Positions 50,131 to 59,311 of a DNA stretch of 64,000 nt are shown piece after piece (within the stretch, counting starts at the first letter, position 1; every line of letters starts with the position of its first letter). The DNA comes from Natrononativus amylolyticus. Its GTDB lineage: Archaea; Halobacteriota; Halobacteria; Halobacteriales; Natrialbaceae. Made by a program: the position numbers and the translations under genes. The DNA lies in contig NZ_CP101459.1 of assembly GCF_024362525.1 (NCBI RefSeq), positions 248,001 through 312,000 of the forward strand. The letters run 5' to 3'. The notes beneath the pieces were generated by a model. The model was not told where the DNA came from. It saw only the letters and a program-made list of their open reading frames with translations, and did no database searches.

Positions 50131-51807
50131 TCACTCGAGCAGCGACAGGACGTTCTCGCTGCGAACCCGGTCTTTGTCGTCTTCGCTCACCGGGAGGTTC
50201 TCGGTGTAGATGTAGTGGGAGTCGAAGTACAGCATCGGCAGCTTCGGGCCGGTAACGAGCCGGTCGACGCCGAGTTCGTCGACGAGGTCGGCGCCCTGAT
50301 ACCGGAAGAACATGAACAGATCGTCGAGGACGAACAGCGTCTGTCCCTCCCGGACGAAGTTGTTGAGACGGACGCCGCTCGGGTACGAGGTCGCCACCTC
50401 CCTGATGATCTCCGGGGCGCTTCCCCACCCGTTGGCGATGATCACGTCCGTCTCCGGCGCCCGCGTGAGGGCGTCGATCAACGCCTCGACGTGTCCCGCG
50501 CCCCAGTGTTTGTTCCGGATGTCGTCGTGGTCGCGGAGCTTGAACCGGGGGTGGCGCTGGCGCTTGTCCTCGAGGGTCGCGACGAACATCGCGGGAACGT
50601 CGTAGTCGGCGCAGGCCTCGAGCAGTTCGACGACCGCGTCGTCGTCGATGTCGTAGTCGTGGTAGGCCGGAAAGAGTCGCACGCCCTTCATTCCGAGTTC
50701 CTCGACGCTCTCGCGGAGGTCCTTCCGCCAGCCGGGGAACGTCGGGTCGATCGTCGCGAACGGGATAAACCGGTCCTCGTGGTCCTCGATCGCGGCCGCG
50801 AGCTCCTCGTTGCCCCGGTGGACGTCCCGGTAGAAGACGGCGTCGAGCGAGGAGACGACGGCCCTGTCGACCCCCTTCTCGTCCATCTTCGCGAGCAGTT
50901 CGTCGGGCTCGGCGTCGATCGGCCGCCACGGGAACTCGCCGAGGTAGGCGTTGGCGTCGACGATCGTCTCCTCCCGGGGCTGTGCGCGCTCCTCGAAGTG
51001 GCTCCGTGCGCGGTCGATCCCCGCCGCCACGGCGTCCGCTGAGAGCTTGTTCGGAACCGTTTCGGGAATCAGGTTCTCGAAGTTGTACGCGATGTCGGCT
51101 TTCTCCTCCGGGGTGAGGTCCGCTCCCCGGAGCTTTCCGACGCCGGGCAGGAACCAGGTGTCGGTGCCGAAGACGAGCCGGTCGGTGCCGAGATACTCCG
51201 CGGCCATCTCGAGGGAGCCGTGGTCGCAGACCGAGCCGCTCGTATCGAGGTAGACGTTGTCGTAGTCCTGGATGTTCTTGATCCGGTGTTCCCAGTGGCC
51301 GCCGCCGCCGATGTGCGCCGAGAGCAGTTTGAGATCGGGGAACTTCTCGGCGAGGCCGACGACGTGCTCGGAGTAAGACTCCGCCTCGAGACTCTCGAAC
51401 GGCTCGTTGCGCTGGGAGACGTGCGAGAGGATCGGGACGTCCATCTCGACGGCCGCCTCGGCGAACGGTTCGACCCGCGGATCGTCGAGGTACACCTGCG
51501 CGTACAGCTTGAGTCCGATCAGGCCGTCCTCCTCGACGGCTCGCCGGAACTCCGCGACGCCCTCCTCGCCCCACTTGGGGTTCGCTCGCGCCCACCCGTA
51601 GAACAGGTCGGGGTACTCCTCGACGTACTTGCCGACGGTGCGGTTGTTCTCCCGACACTCCGCGACGCTCTCGCCGCGCTCGCCGATGAGCGCGATTCGC
51701 TCGACGCCGAGGGCGGCCGCCTGCTCCCCGACGATTTCCGCCCGCTCGGCCCGTTTTTCGGGCGTGGAGTTGTCCTCTGTCCACAGGTGAAAGTGACTGT
51801 CTATCAT
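50131..51807 (-). CDS. Tandem amidohydrolase fusion with degenerate second domain
   Basis: A 558-residue protein from ATG 51807. Residues 1-275 form a complete amidohydrolase_2 barrel with H5-x-H7 (DSHFHLW), Lys100, His129 (LSHVS), His165 (SAHIGG) and Asp216 (FGTDTW). Residues 280-558 repeat the fold, but the HxH is DANAYLG, the AHIGG is ANGWGS and the GTD is TGP, so no metal ligands remain. The second half probably serves structure, regulation or substrate binding. Typical family members are about 280-340 residues. The product of the active half is unknown. Confidence 0.85.
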   Translation of the reverse strand: MIDSHFHLWTEDNSTPEKRAERAEIVGEQAAALGVERIALIGERGESVAECRENNRTVGKYVEEYPDLFYGWARANPKWGEEGVAEFRRAVEEDGLIGLKLYAQVYLDDPRVEPFAEAAVEMDVPILSHVSQRNEPFESLEAESYSEHVVGLAEKFPDLKLLSAHIGGGGHWEHRIKNIQDYDNVYLDTSGSVCDHGSLEMAAEYLGTDRLVFGTDTWFLPGVGKLRGADLTPEEKADIAYNFENLIPETVPNKLSADAVAAGIDRARSHFEERAQPREETIVDANAYLGEFPWRPIDAEPDELLAKMDEKGVDRAVVSSLDAVFYRDVHRGNEELAAAIEDHEDRFIPFATIDPTFPGWRKDLRESVEELGMKGVRLFPAYHDYDIDDDAVVELLEACADYDVPAMFVATLEDKRQRHPRFKLRDHDDIRNKHWGAGHVEALIDALTRAPETDVIIANGWGSAPEIIREVATSYPSGVRLNNFVREGQTLFVLDDLFMFFRYQGADLVDELGVDRLVTGPKLPMLYFDSHYIYTENLPVSEDDKDRVRSENVLSLLE

Positions 51808-51869
51808 CCGATGGTAAACCAATACGCGAGTGCGGTATTAAGTCCCACGGCAGCGGCGTGTTCCGCAGA

Positions 51870-52091
51870 TCAGTAATCGCCCTGCCGACACGTCCGGATC
51901 GTGAACCCGAGAACGGTGAGAAAGCCCACGATGAGCACCAAGTTGATGACGACGATCTGCCGGGTGCCGGACTCGGGCGTCGCCAGAAACAGGGACAGTC
52001 CCATGAACACGAGCAAGACGATGTTCAGCCCGAACAGAACCGCCCAGATCGGGAACCCGGCGCAGACGACGTCCCAGAACCGTTCCGACAT
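51870..52091 (-). CDS. Small two-helix membrane protein following the ABC ATPase
   Basis: A 73-residue protein with two hydrophobic segments (about 12-37 and 46-64). The loop ATPESGTR and the following VVINL match the loop and second-helix start of the protein at 427-660, and both end with a Cys-Arg and a charged tail. It lies 48 bases after the stop of the ATPase gene at 52140, as the other one follows its ATPase. I infer a shared accessory role with the importer. No family name is known to me. Confidence 0.78.
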   Translation of the reverse strand: MSERFWDVVCAGFPIWAVLFGLNIVLLVFMGLSLFLATPESGTRQIVVINLVLIVGFLTVLGFTIRTCRQGDY

Positions 52092-52139
52092 GATATCGCA
52101 TAGGTCAGCGGCCGCACACCTAAAAGTATCTCTCGCGGC

Positions 52140-53513
52140 TCAGTCGCTGGTCGCTTCCGACTCGGCCGACGAGGTCGACGTCGTCCCGTCGACCCGCTCC
52201 GTGTGGAGGAGGCAGGCGGCGGTGTGATCCGGACCGACCGCCTCCGGAACGGGATTCGTCTGCTCACACGGCGTCGTGAACTGCGACTGCAGCGTCGTCG
52301 CGGCGCCGTCCTCGTCTCCGCCCGCGAGCTCACGAAGCGCCTCCGCGAGCGTTCGCTCGGCGGACGGATCGGAGAGCTCCGCGAGGTCGAACTCGTCTCT
52401 GAGCGCCGCCACGAGGTCGTCCTCGGAGACGGTTTCGGGGTCGTCGGTCTCCGAGAGCGCCCGACGGCGCGCCTCGAGGTCGACGTCTCCCTTCTCGACG
52501 CGCTCGCGGAAGTCGAGGACGTTCCCCCACAGCTCCTGGTCGAGCTCGAGCCCCTCGGGCTGGATCACCTCCGGACAGCGGGTGTGGAACCGACAGCCCG
52601 ACGGCGGGTTGATCGGGTCGGGGACGTCGATCTTCCTGATCGGCATCTCGTCGGCCCGGCCCATCGTCTGGAAGTCGGGGGTCGCCCACCGGAGCGACTT
52701 CGTGTACGGGTGCTGTGGGTTCTGGGCGATCTGCTCGGCGGGGCCGATCTCGACCAGTTCGCCGAGGTACATCACCCCGATGCGGCCGCCGACTTTCTCC
52801 GTGATGTAGCGGGCGTTCGAGAAGTCGTGGGAGATGAACAGGAACGACGTGTTGAACGTCTCCTGGAGTTCGTGCATCAGGTCCATCATCTCGATGCGCA
52901 GCGAGACGTCGAGCGCGCTGATCGACTCGTCGGCCAGGATCACGTCCGGGTTCATCAGCAGCGCCCGGATCAGCGCCACCCGCTGTTTCTCGCCGCCCGA
53001 GAGCTGGTGGGGGTAGCGGTAGGCGTAATCCTCCGGCGGCGCCATCCCGACGCGCTCGAGCAAGCCGAGCACGCGCGCGATCCTGTCCTCCCGGGAGAGC
53101 TGTTTCTCCCACTTCTTCAGCGGCGACTGCAGGATCGCCATCACCTTCCGGTTGGGGTTCAGCGAACTGCCGGGGTCCTGGTGAATAATCTGGAGCGACC
53201 GGCGAATGTCCCAGTGAGGGATCTCGATCTCTCCGTTGCCGTCCCTGGCGTCCTGAATGTTCTGGCCGCGGTAGGTCACGCTTCCGCCGGTCGGTCGCTG
53301 GAGGCCGATCGCCGTCTTCCCCAGCGTCGTCTTCCCGCAGCCGCTTTCGCCGACCAGCGCGATCACCTCGTTCTCGTGGATGTCGAGGGAGACGCCGTCG
53401 ACGGCACGAACGACGTTGGGTTCAGAGAACGGGTTCAGAACGCTCCCGGAGTTGTCCTCGAAGTGAACCTCGACGTCCTCGAGCGAGAGCACGACGTCGT
53501 CGCCGGGGCTCAT
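52140..53513 (-). CDS. ABC transporter ATP-binding protein, DppF/OppF type, with insertion
   Basis: A 457-residue ATPase. Walker A is GESGCGKT (55-62), the signature LSGGEKQR (171-178), Walker B VILADE (191-196) and the H-loop SHD (228-230). The C-terminal oligo_HPY four-cysteine motif is split: Cys307 and Cys313 (GCRFHTRCPEV) are followed by about 97 extra residues, mostly charged and predicted helical (317-413), then Cys416 and Cys434 (PCEQ, AACLLH). Normal proteins have these cysteines 30-40 residues apart. It overlaps its partner ATPase gene by four bases (ATGA). Confidence 0.94.
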   Translation of the reverse strand: MSPGDDVVLSLEDVEVHFEDNSGSVLNPFSEPNVVRAVDGVSLDIHENEVIALVGESGCGKTTLGKTAIGLQRPTGGSVTYRGQNIQDARDGNGEIEIPHWDIRRSLQIIHQDPGSSLNPNRKVMAILQSPLKKWEKQLSREDRIARVLGLLERVGMAPPEDYAYRYPHQLSGGEKQRVALIRALLMNPDVILADESISALDVSLRIEMMDLMHELQETFNTSFLFISHDFSNARYITEKVGGRIGVMYLGELVEIGPAEQIAQNPQHPYTKSLRWATPDFQTMGRADEMPIRKIDVPDPINPPSGCRFHTRCPEVIQPEGLELDQELWGNVLDFRERVEKGDVDLEARRRALSETDDPETVSEDDLVAALRDEFDLAELSDPSAERTLAEALRELAGGDEDGAATTLQSQFTTPCEQTNPVPEAVGPDHTAACLLHTERVDGTTSTSSAESEATSD

Positions 53514-54580
53514 TGGTCACCCACCTCCTCGAAGCTCGGAATGGCGAGCGGAATGGCCTCCTCGGCCTCCTCCCAGTGGAAACACTTCGCGCGGTGGCTC
53601 CGACTGACCTCGTGGTACTCGGGGTCGTGCTCGCGACACTCGTCGGTCGCCAGCGGACACCGCGGGTTGTACGAACACCCCGGCGGAACGTTCACCGGGT
53701 CGGGACTCGAGCCTTTGATCGACTTCATCTCCTCGACGGGCGTGCTCATGTTCGGCGTCGTGTTGAGCAGCGCTCGCGTGTACGGGTGGGCCGCGTTCGA
53801 GAGGAGCTTGCGCGTCGGGCCGACCTCGACGAACTCGAACGCGTACATCACCGCCACCCGGTCGGCGAGTTCCGCGACCAGCGGCAGGTCGTGGGTGATG
53901 AAGATCAGCGTGATGTCGTACTTCTCTTTGATCTCCGTGAGCAGCTTGAGAATCGACCGCTGCATCAGCAAGTCGAGCGCCGCCGTCGGCTCGTCCATCA
54001 CGAGCACCTTCGGGTCGAGCACCATGCTGAGCGCGATCAGCGTCCGCTGGCGCATCCCGCCGGAGAGCTCGTGGGGGTAGGCGTCGAGCACGCGGTCGGG
54101 GTCGAGGTAGAGGTCCGAAAGGAGTTCGCGCGCCCGCTGCATCCCCTCGTTGTAGTTGGCGCCGTGCGCGTCGAGGGTCTCCTCGAAGTGCGTTTTGACC
54201 TTCATCGTCGGGTTGAACGAGCTCATCGCGCCCTGGAACACCATCGAGATCTCGGCCCACCGGTACTGCTTGAGCTCCTTCGTCGTGAGTCCGAGAATGT
54301 CGACCGGCTCCTCGGGCGACGGGTAGTACGTGATCTCGCCGCCGAGGACGCCGGGGTCGACGACCGCGTCGAGCATCGCCGACGCGAACATCGACTTTCC
54401 GCTCCCGCTCTCCCCGACGACGCCGAGGATCTCGTTTCGTTCGATGTCCATGTCGACGCCGTCGAGCACCTTCGACTGACCGCGCTGCATGTCGAAGGTG
54501 ACGCTGGTGTTTCGAACGGTGACGATCGGATCGTCGACCTCGAACTCGCTTTCGATCTCGAGCGATTGTGTGTTAGCCAT
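53510..54580 (-). CDS. ABC transporter ATP-binding protein, DppD/OppD type
   Basis: A 356-residue ATPase with Walker A GESGSGKS, signature LSGGMRQRTL, Walker B VLVMDEPTAALD, and a normal oligo_HPY domain (NVPPGCSYNPRCPLATDEC, then AKCFHW). It forms the ATPase heterodimer with the DppF-type protein encoded next. Length is normal. It is translationally coupled on its 3' side and lies three bases after the DppC-type gene. Confidence 0.95.
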   Translation of the reverse strand: MANTQSLEIESEFEVDDPIVTVRNTSVTFDMQRGQSKVLDGVDMDIERNEILGVVGESGSGKSMFASAMLDAVVDPGVLGGEITYYPSPEEPVDILGLTTKELKQYRWAEISMVFQGAMSSFNPTMKVKTHFEETLDAHGANYNEGMQRARELLSDLYLDPDRVLDAYPHELSGGMRQRTLIALSMVLDPKVLVMDEPTAALDLLMQRSILKLLTEIKEKYDITLIFITHDLPLVAELADRVAVMYAFEFVEVGPTRKLLSNAAHPYTRALLNTTPNMSTPVEEMKSIKGSSPDPVNVPPGCSYNPRCPLATDECREHDPEYHEVSRSHRAKCFHWEEAEEAIPLAIPSFEEVGDQ

Positions 54581-54583
54581 CGG

Positions 54584-55651
54584 TTAGAGTCCTCCTGGTC
54601 GCGTATTCGGATCGGTTTCCTCGTCCGTCTCGGGGTCCGCGTTGTCGGTACTGTCCTGTTCGAGGTGGCGCGCCCGGATCCGCGGGTTGAAGATGCGGTC
54701 CAGCCCCTGCCCGAGCAACAACAGCCCGAGCGAGAGGACGACGATCGTCACCATCGGCGCGTAGAACCAGTGGTACAGCGACGCCGTGTACACCCCGCCC
54801 TGTCCGTAGGCGGTGTTCATCATCACGCCCCAGTTGAACCCGGTGTGGGGCAACAGCCCGAGGAAGTACAGTCCCACGGAGGCCATGATGACGTTCCGGG
54901 CGGTTGTGACGAAGTTCACCACGATCAGCGGCATCACGTTCGGCAGCACGTCCTTCGTGACGATCGCGGGAAGCGAGATCCCGATCGTCCGCGACGCCTC
55001 GACGTACGACTCGTGGCGGAGTTTTAGCACCTCCGAACGCAGCGCGCGGGCGAAGCCGGCCCAGGCGTTCACGACGAGGATGATACCGATCACCCACGGG
55101 CTCGAGGGGTCGAGGATCGCCGCGAGCACGACCACGAGCGGGAGGCCGGGGATCGTCATCAGCACGTCGGCGACGGCCATCATGAACTGGTCGACGGAGC
55201 CGCCCTTGTAGCCGGAGAACACGCCCCAGAAGACGGCCATAACCGTCGAGAAGATCGCGCCCGCGGCCATCATCTCGAGCATCGCCGGCGTCGCGTGGAC
55301 GAGCTGTGCGAGGATGTCCTGGCCCTGTCCGTCCGTGCCGAGCGGGTGGGCCATCGACTGGAACGGCGGAATCAGGAAGTCAGCGTCGCCGGAGTACGGC
55401 CGGTCGATAGCCCACACGCCGATGGTGCCGACGAACACGAACCCGATGGTGATCAGGAAGCCGGTGATCGCCCGCCAGTCGTTGATGAGGATCTTCGTCG
55501 GTGCGGCGACGTACTCGTCGAACAGCGCGCGGTACCGCTCGGAGCGCGAAACCTCGACGTCAGCCACCGTTTCGAACGGTGACTGCACCTGATCGGACGA
55601 GACGCCACCGCCGTCGGTCTGGATATCGGTGTCAGAACGCTTCACTGTCAT
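54584..55651 (-). CDS. ABC transporter permease, DppC/OppC type
   Basis: A 355-residue permease from ATG 55651 (a GTG one codon upstream is also possible). It has a hydrophilic N-terminus, a first helix (GFLITIGFVFVGTIGVWAI), then GTDGQGQDILAQLVHATPAMLEMM, and the EAA loop RHESYVEASRTIGISLPAIVTKDVLPN. Its start overlaps the DppB-type gene. It pairs with that subunit to form the channel. Confidence 0.95.
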   Translation of the reverse strand: MTVKRSDTDIQTDGGGVSSDQVQSPFETVADVEVSRSERYRALFDEYVAAPTKILINDWRAITGFLITIGFVFVGTIGVWAIDRPYSGDADFLIPPFQSMAHPLGTDGQGQDILAQLVHATPAMLEMMAAGAIFSTVMAVFWGVFSGYKGGSVDQFMMAVADVLMTIPGLPLVVVLAAILDPSSPWVIGIILVVNAWAGFARALRSEVLKLRHESYVEASRTIGISLPAIVTKDVLPNVMPLIVVNFVTTARNVIMASVGLYFLGLLPHTGFNWGVMMNTAYGQGGVYTASLYHWFYAPMVTIVVLSLGLLLLGQGLDRIFNPRIRARHLEQDSTDNADPETDEETDPNTRPGGL

Positions 55652-56639
55652 CACTCTCCGCTCGTGGGTCGACGTAGCCGTAGGTGAGATCGGCGATGTA
55701 GACGCCGATAATGACGCCCGCCGTGATGAACAGGAAGGTTCCCATCATCAGCGGGTAGTCGCGTGCGCTTATCCCGCGGAACATGAAGTAGCCGACACCA
55801 GGGTACTGGAAAATCTGTTCTAAGATGATCGAGCTTCCGAACAGGGTGCCGATGGAGATCATCATCGCCGTGTACATCGGCAGGATCGCGTTGCGCGCGA
55901 CGTATCTGATGGCGATACGACGCTGTGAGAGCGCGCGCAGACGCGCGACGCGCAGGTAGTCTTCGCCGAGGATCTGGATCGCGTTCCCCCGCATCTGGAG
56001 GGCGACGACGCCGAACCCGGCGACGACCAGCGAGATGATCGGGAGCGCGCCGTGGTGGATCACGCTCCAGATGAACTCGAGGTTGAACCCCTCCTCGACG
56101 CCCGAGCCGTAGTGGCCGCCCGTCGGGAACAGGCCGTGGTTGTGCCCCAGGAAGCCGAGCAACACGACCGCGACGACGTAGAACGGCACGGACGTGAGCA
56201 GGATCGAAGCGCCCGACCACGAGACGTCAAAGCGCGTCCCCTCGACGTACGCCATGAACGCGCCGAGGCTGATGCCGATCAGGTAGATTAGGATCATCGA
56301 GATGATCGAGACGAAAATCGTCCACGGCATCGCGTTCCCGAGGATCTGTGCGACGGGGTCGTGGTACCAGGTGGAGTCGCCGAGGTTGCCCTGGAAGACG
56401 TTCGTGACGTACGTCAGGTACTGCTGCCAGAGCGGTTCCTGCGGGTTTATCGCCGCGTACCGTTCGACCTGTCTGGCCGCAGCCGTCGGATCCTGGCCCG
56501 CCCCCTCGTGTTGTGCGCGGATGTAATCCATCGGCCCACCCGGCATGAGCCGGATGAGCGCGAACGAAAGGGAGACGACGACGTAGAACGTCGCGACGGC
56601 CATTACGGTGCGTTTGATGAAGTAGTCTGTCGAGACCAT
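55632..56639 (-). CDS. ABC transporter permease, DppB/OppB type
   Basis: A 335-residue permease similar throughout to the protein at 731-1753. The EAA loop reads GEDYLRVARLRALSQRRIAIRYVARNAILP, and the C-terminal FQYPGVGYFMFRGISARDYPLMMG is also conserved. It follows the binding-protein gene by 169 bases, so a second promoter or mRNA processing may separate the highly expressed binding protein from the membrane subunits. Confidence 0.95.
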   Translation of the reverse strand: MVSTDYFIKRTVMAVATFYVVVSLSFALIRLMPGGPMDYIRAQHEGAGQDPTAAARQVERYAAINPQEPLWQQYLTYVTNVFQGNLGDSTWYHDPVAQILGNAMPWTIFVSIISMILIYLIGISLGAFMAYVEGTRFDVSWSGASILLTSVPFYVVAVVLLGFLGHNHGLFPTGGHYGSGVEEGFNLEFIWSVIHHGALPIISLVVAGFGVVALQMRGNAIQILGEDYLRVARLRALSQRRIAIRYVARNAILPMYTAMMISIGTLFGSSIILEQIFQYPGVGYFMFRGISARDYPLMMGTFLFITAGVIIGVYIADLTYGYVDPRAESDDSEAF

Positions 56640-56808
56640 ATGTTAGGACTTCTCGCGGATTTCCCACCGCGTAGCCGAGGCGGTGCTGGCTGCGGTTGCA
56701 ACCGGGGTGTGCTCACTCTCCACACGACGTACCATAGAACGTGAAAGCCGGTTCGTCGACTTATAATTTGTGATGCGGGCTATCCTCCACGTCGGGACTC
56801 GAGACCGG

Positions 56809-58734
56809 CTACGAGTCCTCCTTTCGCGCGAGCGCCCCGATCTGGGGGAGCGAGTAGGTAAACGGCATCAGTCCCGCGAGCGGGTCGTTCTCCTGGTCTC
56901 TCGGGTAGTCCCAGCGGTCGCCCATCATGAACCAGCCGTAGACGCCGGCCGAGCCCGGAAGCTTCGGCACCGTCTGGTTGAACGCCCAGGCGAGCGTCTC
57001 GCTGATCTCGGTCACGCGCTCCTCGTCGGTCGTGTGTGCGAGTTCTTCGTAGAGTTCGACCGGGTCCACCTCGATGGTGTCGTCGCTATCGGGTTCGCCG
57101 ATCGGGGGGATCTCGAGGCCGGGTTCGCCGTAGGGCTCCTGCAGGTAGTTGGCGAACGGCCGCTCGGACTCGTCTGCGCCGTCGTAGCGGAGCCAGCTGA
57201 GCTCCCAGCCGCTCACGATATTCGAGAAGCCAATGAAACCCCGCGTGAGCTCGTAGTCGAGGTTCGGCAGCGTCTGGCCGAAGAACGTCGTCCCCTCGAT
57301 GACCTCGACGGTCGATTCGATCCCGAACTGGTTCAGGTTCGAGGCGGCGTACTCCATGCCGTCCTGTTGCCACTGGACCGTCGACGGCGCCGCCCAGGTC
57401 GCCTCGAGGAGCTCGCCGTCGGGTTTGTACCAGCGGTCGTCCTCCTTGGTCAGGCCGGCGTCCTCGAGCAACTCCTCGGCGCGGTCCCAGTCCTCCTCGT
57501 ACGTGGTGAGGCTGTCGAGGAAGTCGTCGGAGACCTCCTCCTCCATGACGGGCGTCATTCCGCCGAAGGTCTCGTCGACGACCCCGTACTCGCCGTGGTA
57601 CTGGTGGCTGATCCCGTCGTAGTCGAGGATGTGTGCGAACGCCTTGCGAACGCGCTCGTCGCGCCACATGTCCGCGTGCTCGCCCTCGAGCCAGTTGAAG
57701 ACGAACGCGTCGTTCCAGCCGGAGACGATCGCGTTGTACTCTGCGCCCTCGGGGTACTCGTTTGCGATCTCGTCCTCGGAGTCGATCTCGAAGCCGTCGC
57801 CGCCGTCGATGTTTCCGTTCTGGGCGGCCTGGTGGAGCTGTGGCCGCTCCCCGAAGAACTGGCTCGTCTGCCCGTCGTAGTTGAGTTCGTCCGGGTAGTC
57901 CGAGAGATCCAGATCGTAGTTCTCCTCGAGGTTCTGCTGGATCGAAGCCCACGGGTAGTCCTCGTACGTCGTGAAGTGGACGCCCTGGGTGTCGATCGTC
58001 TCGAGTTCGAACGGACCGGAGGCGTACGGCTCGACGTCCTCGCCACGGAGGTTGAACTCCGCGAGGTCCGCCTGCACCTCCTCGCGGGCGTCGTCGGAGC
58101 CGGCGTCGACGTACCGCTCGACGAACTCGGCGTAGTGTTCCTCGTGTGCGTGGAACTGGTGTTCGCTGAGGATGTTCGTCTCGAGGGCGACCGGGTTGTA
58201 CGTCTCGTTGAGTTCGAAGACGGCGGTGGTGTCGTCCTCGGCGTACATGTCCTCGATGCTGTCGAGGCGGTCGACGACGTTCTCGCCGGCGATGTATCCG
58301 ATCTGGACCGAGCGGACGTAGTCCTCAGCGGTCACCTGATCCCCGTTGTGCCAGGTGAGGTCCTCGAGCACTTCGACCGTCAGCGTGTCGCCGTCGATGG
58401 TGTAGTCGGAGAGTGCGGCCGGGTAGTACTCCCCGAACGTGCGCGATTCGATGACTGCGCTGGCGTACACTGCCTGGGAGATGTCCCACTCGGGCGGAAT
58501 GGTGATGTTCCGCGGGTTGAACTGGATGTCCTCCTGGGCGGCGAGCTGGGTGGTAACGAACCGGTTGTCGTCCCCACCACCGTTCGAGCCGCCGCCGTCA
58601 CCGTTATCGTCACCGGTACACCCTGCGAGAAGGCCCGCAGCACCCGCACCCGTGAGGGCCAGCATTCGGCGGCGATTGATCGCGTGTTCCGGCCGAGAGC
58701 CAGACCTCTCGGAGCCAGAGTTAACTTTTGGCAT
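56809..58734 (-). CDS. ABC transporter substrate-binding lipoprotein (SBP family 5)
   Basis: A 641-residue binding protein from ATG 58734. It carries a Tat lipoprotein signal (INRRRMLALTG, then LLAGC), so the mature protein is anchored outside by its cysteine. A Gly/Asp/Asn linker precedes a type II SBP of the family 5 (DppA/OppA) kind, with motifs such as VEVLEDLTWHNGDQVTAEDYVRSV and DERVRKAFAHILDYDGI. It delivers substrate to the permeases encoded downstream. In haloarchaea this family binds peptides or sugars; the surrounding sugar genes favour an oligosaccharide or glycoside. Confidence 0.93.
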   Translation of the reverse strand: MPKVNSGSERSGSRPEHAINRRRMLALTGAGAAGLLAGCTGDDNGDGGGSNGGGDDNRFVTTQLAAQEDIQFNPRNITIPPEWDISQAVYASAVIESRTFGEYYPAALSDYTIDGDTLTVEVLEDLTWHNGDQVTAEDYVRSVQIGYIAGENVVDRLDSIEDMYAEDDTTAVFELNETYNPVALETNILSEHQFHAHEEHYAEFVERYVDAGSDDAREEVQADLAEFNLRGEDVEPYASGPFELETIDTQGVHFTTYEDYPWASIQQNLEENYDLDLSDYPDELNYDGQTSQFFGERPQLHQAAQNGNIDGGDGFEIDSEDEIANEYPEGAEYNAIVSGWNDAFVFNWLEGEHADMWRDERVRKAFAHILDYDGISHQYHGEYGVVDETFGGMTPVMEEEVSDDFLDSLTTYEEDWDRAEELLEDAGLTKEDDRWYKPDGELLEATWAAPSTVQWQQDGMEYAASNLNQFGIESTVEVIEGTTFFGQTLPNLDYELTRGFIGFSNIVSGWELSWLRYDGADESERPFANYLQEPYGEPGLEIPPIGEPDSDDTIEVDPVELYEELAHTTDEERVTEISETLAWAFNQTVPKLPGSAGVYGWFMMGDRWDYPRDQENDPLAGLMPFTYSLPQIGALARKEDS

Positions 58735-58764
58735 GGTATACGGTGATAGGCACACAATCACTCA

Positions 58765-58773
58765 CCATAAAGT
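58765..58773 (-). promoter_or_regulatory. TATA-like box of the ABC transporter operon
   Basis: GACTTTATG on the minus strand is centred about 35 bases before ATG 58734 and should drive the five-gene transporter operon and the small membrane gene after it. Confidence 0.5.
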
Positions 58774-58906
58774 CTTCTATTGTCAACGGTGAGCGTTTTG
58801 TGGCGAAAAAACGGGAGTCGGCTCCGTCGCGCTCGAGTGCTCTCATCCGTGCGTTCCGGCGCAGCCGCGAACTCACCTGCGGATGTGCCGAAAAAGCGGT
58901 GCAGTC

Positions 58907-59152
58907 TCAGTGGCCGTACCGACCGAGCGCCCAGAACAGTCCGTAGACGACGAGCGCGATAACGCAGATGATGATCCCCGATGCGGCAGACACGCCCGCC
59001 TCGACGCCGCGGCCGAAGAGATCGAAGACGTAGCCGAGCGCGATCAGGAACAGACCGACGGCGAACGGCACCACCAGCGTAACGTACTCGTTCAACGTTT
59101 CGACGAGCGTCGTCTCCCCGGCGTCGCTATCTGACACGTATTCGGTCGCCAT
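58907..59152 (-). CDS. Small two-helix membrane protein
   Basis: An 81-residue protein with an acidic N-terminus (MATEYVSDSDAGE) and two hydrophobic helices (about 25-46 and 53-75) separated by a short loop with one Arg and one Glu. No family recognised. A TATA-like box at 59175-59184 lies 27 bases upstream, so it is independently expressed. It is next to the binding-protein gene but I see no similarity to the two ATPase-linked small proteins. Confidence 0.72.
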   Translation of the reverse strand: MATEYVSDSDAGETTLVETLNEYVTLVVPFAVGLFLIALGYVFDLFGRGVEAGVSAASGIIICVIALVVYGLFWALGRYGH

Positions 59153-59311
59153 GGCAGTGTCAACCGGTCACGAGCATATAATTGTTTGCACCGACCGGTG
59201 CTCGCGAGCGCGCGAAAACGGCAATCTGCCGGGGCGTTCGGCGGCTTTTTCCGCGGTCCTGACAGGAACAAACCAAAATGTATACGAGTGTTGCCGCGGG
59301 AGAGTGAGCCG

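Noticed and set aside
53513-55027. A 504-codon plus-strand frame
   Set aside because: It is antisense to the ABC ATPase and permease genes, with arginine-rich low-complexity composition.
56770-58746. A 658-codon open frame on the plus strand
   Set aside because: It is antisense to the ABC substrate-binding lipoprotein, which has a clear Tat lipobox and family motifs. The plus-strand product has no recognisable domain.
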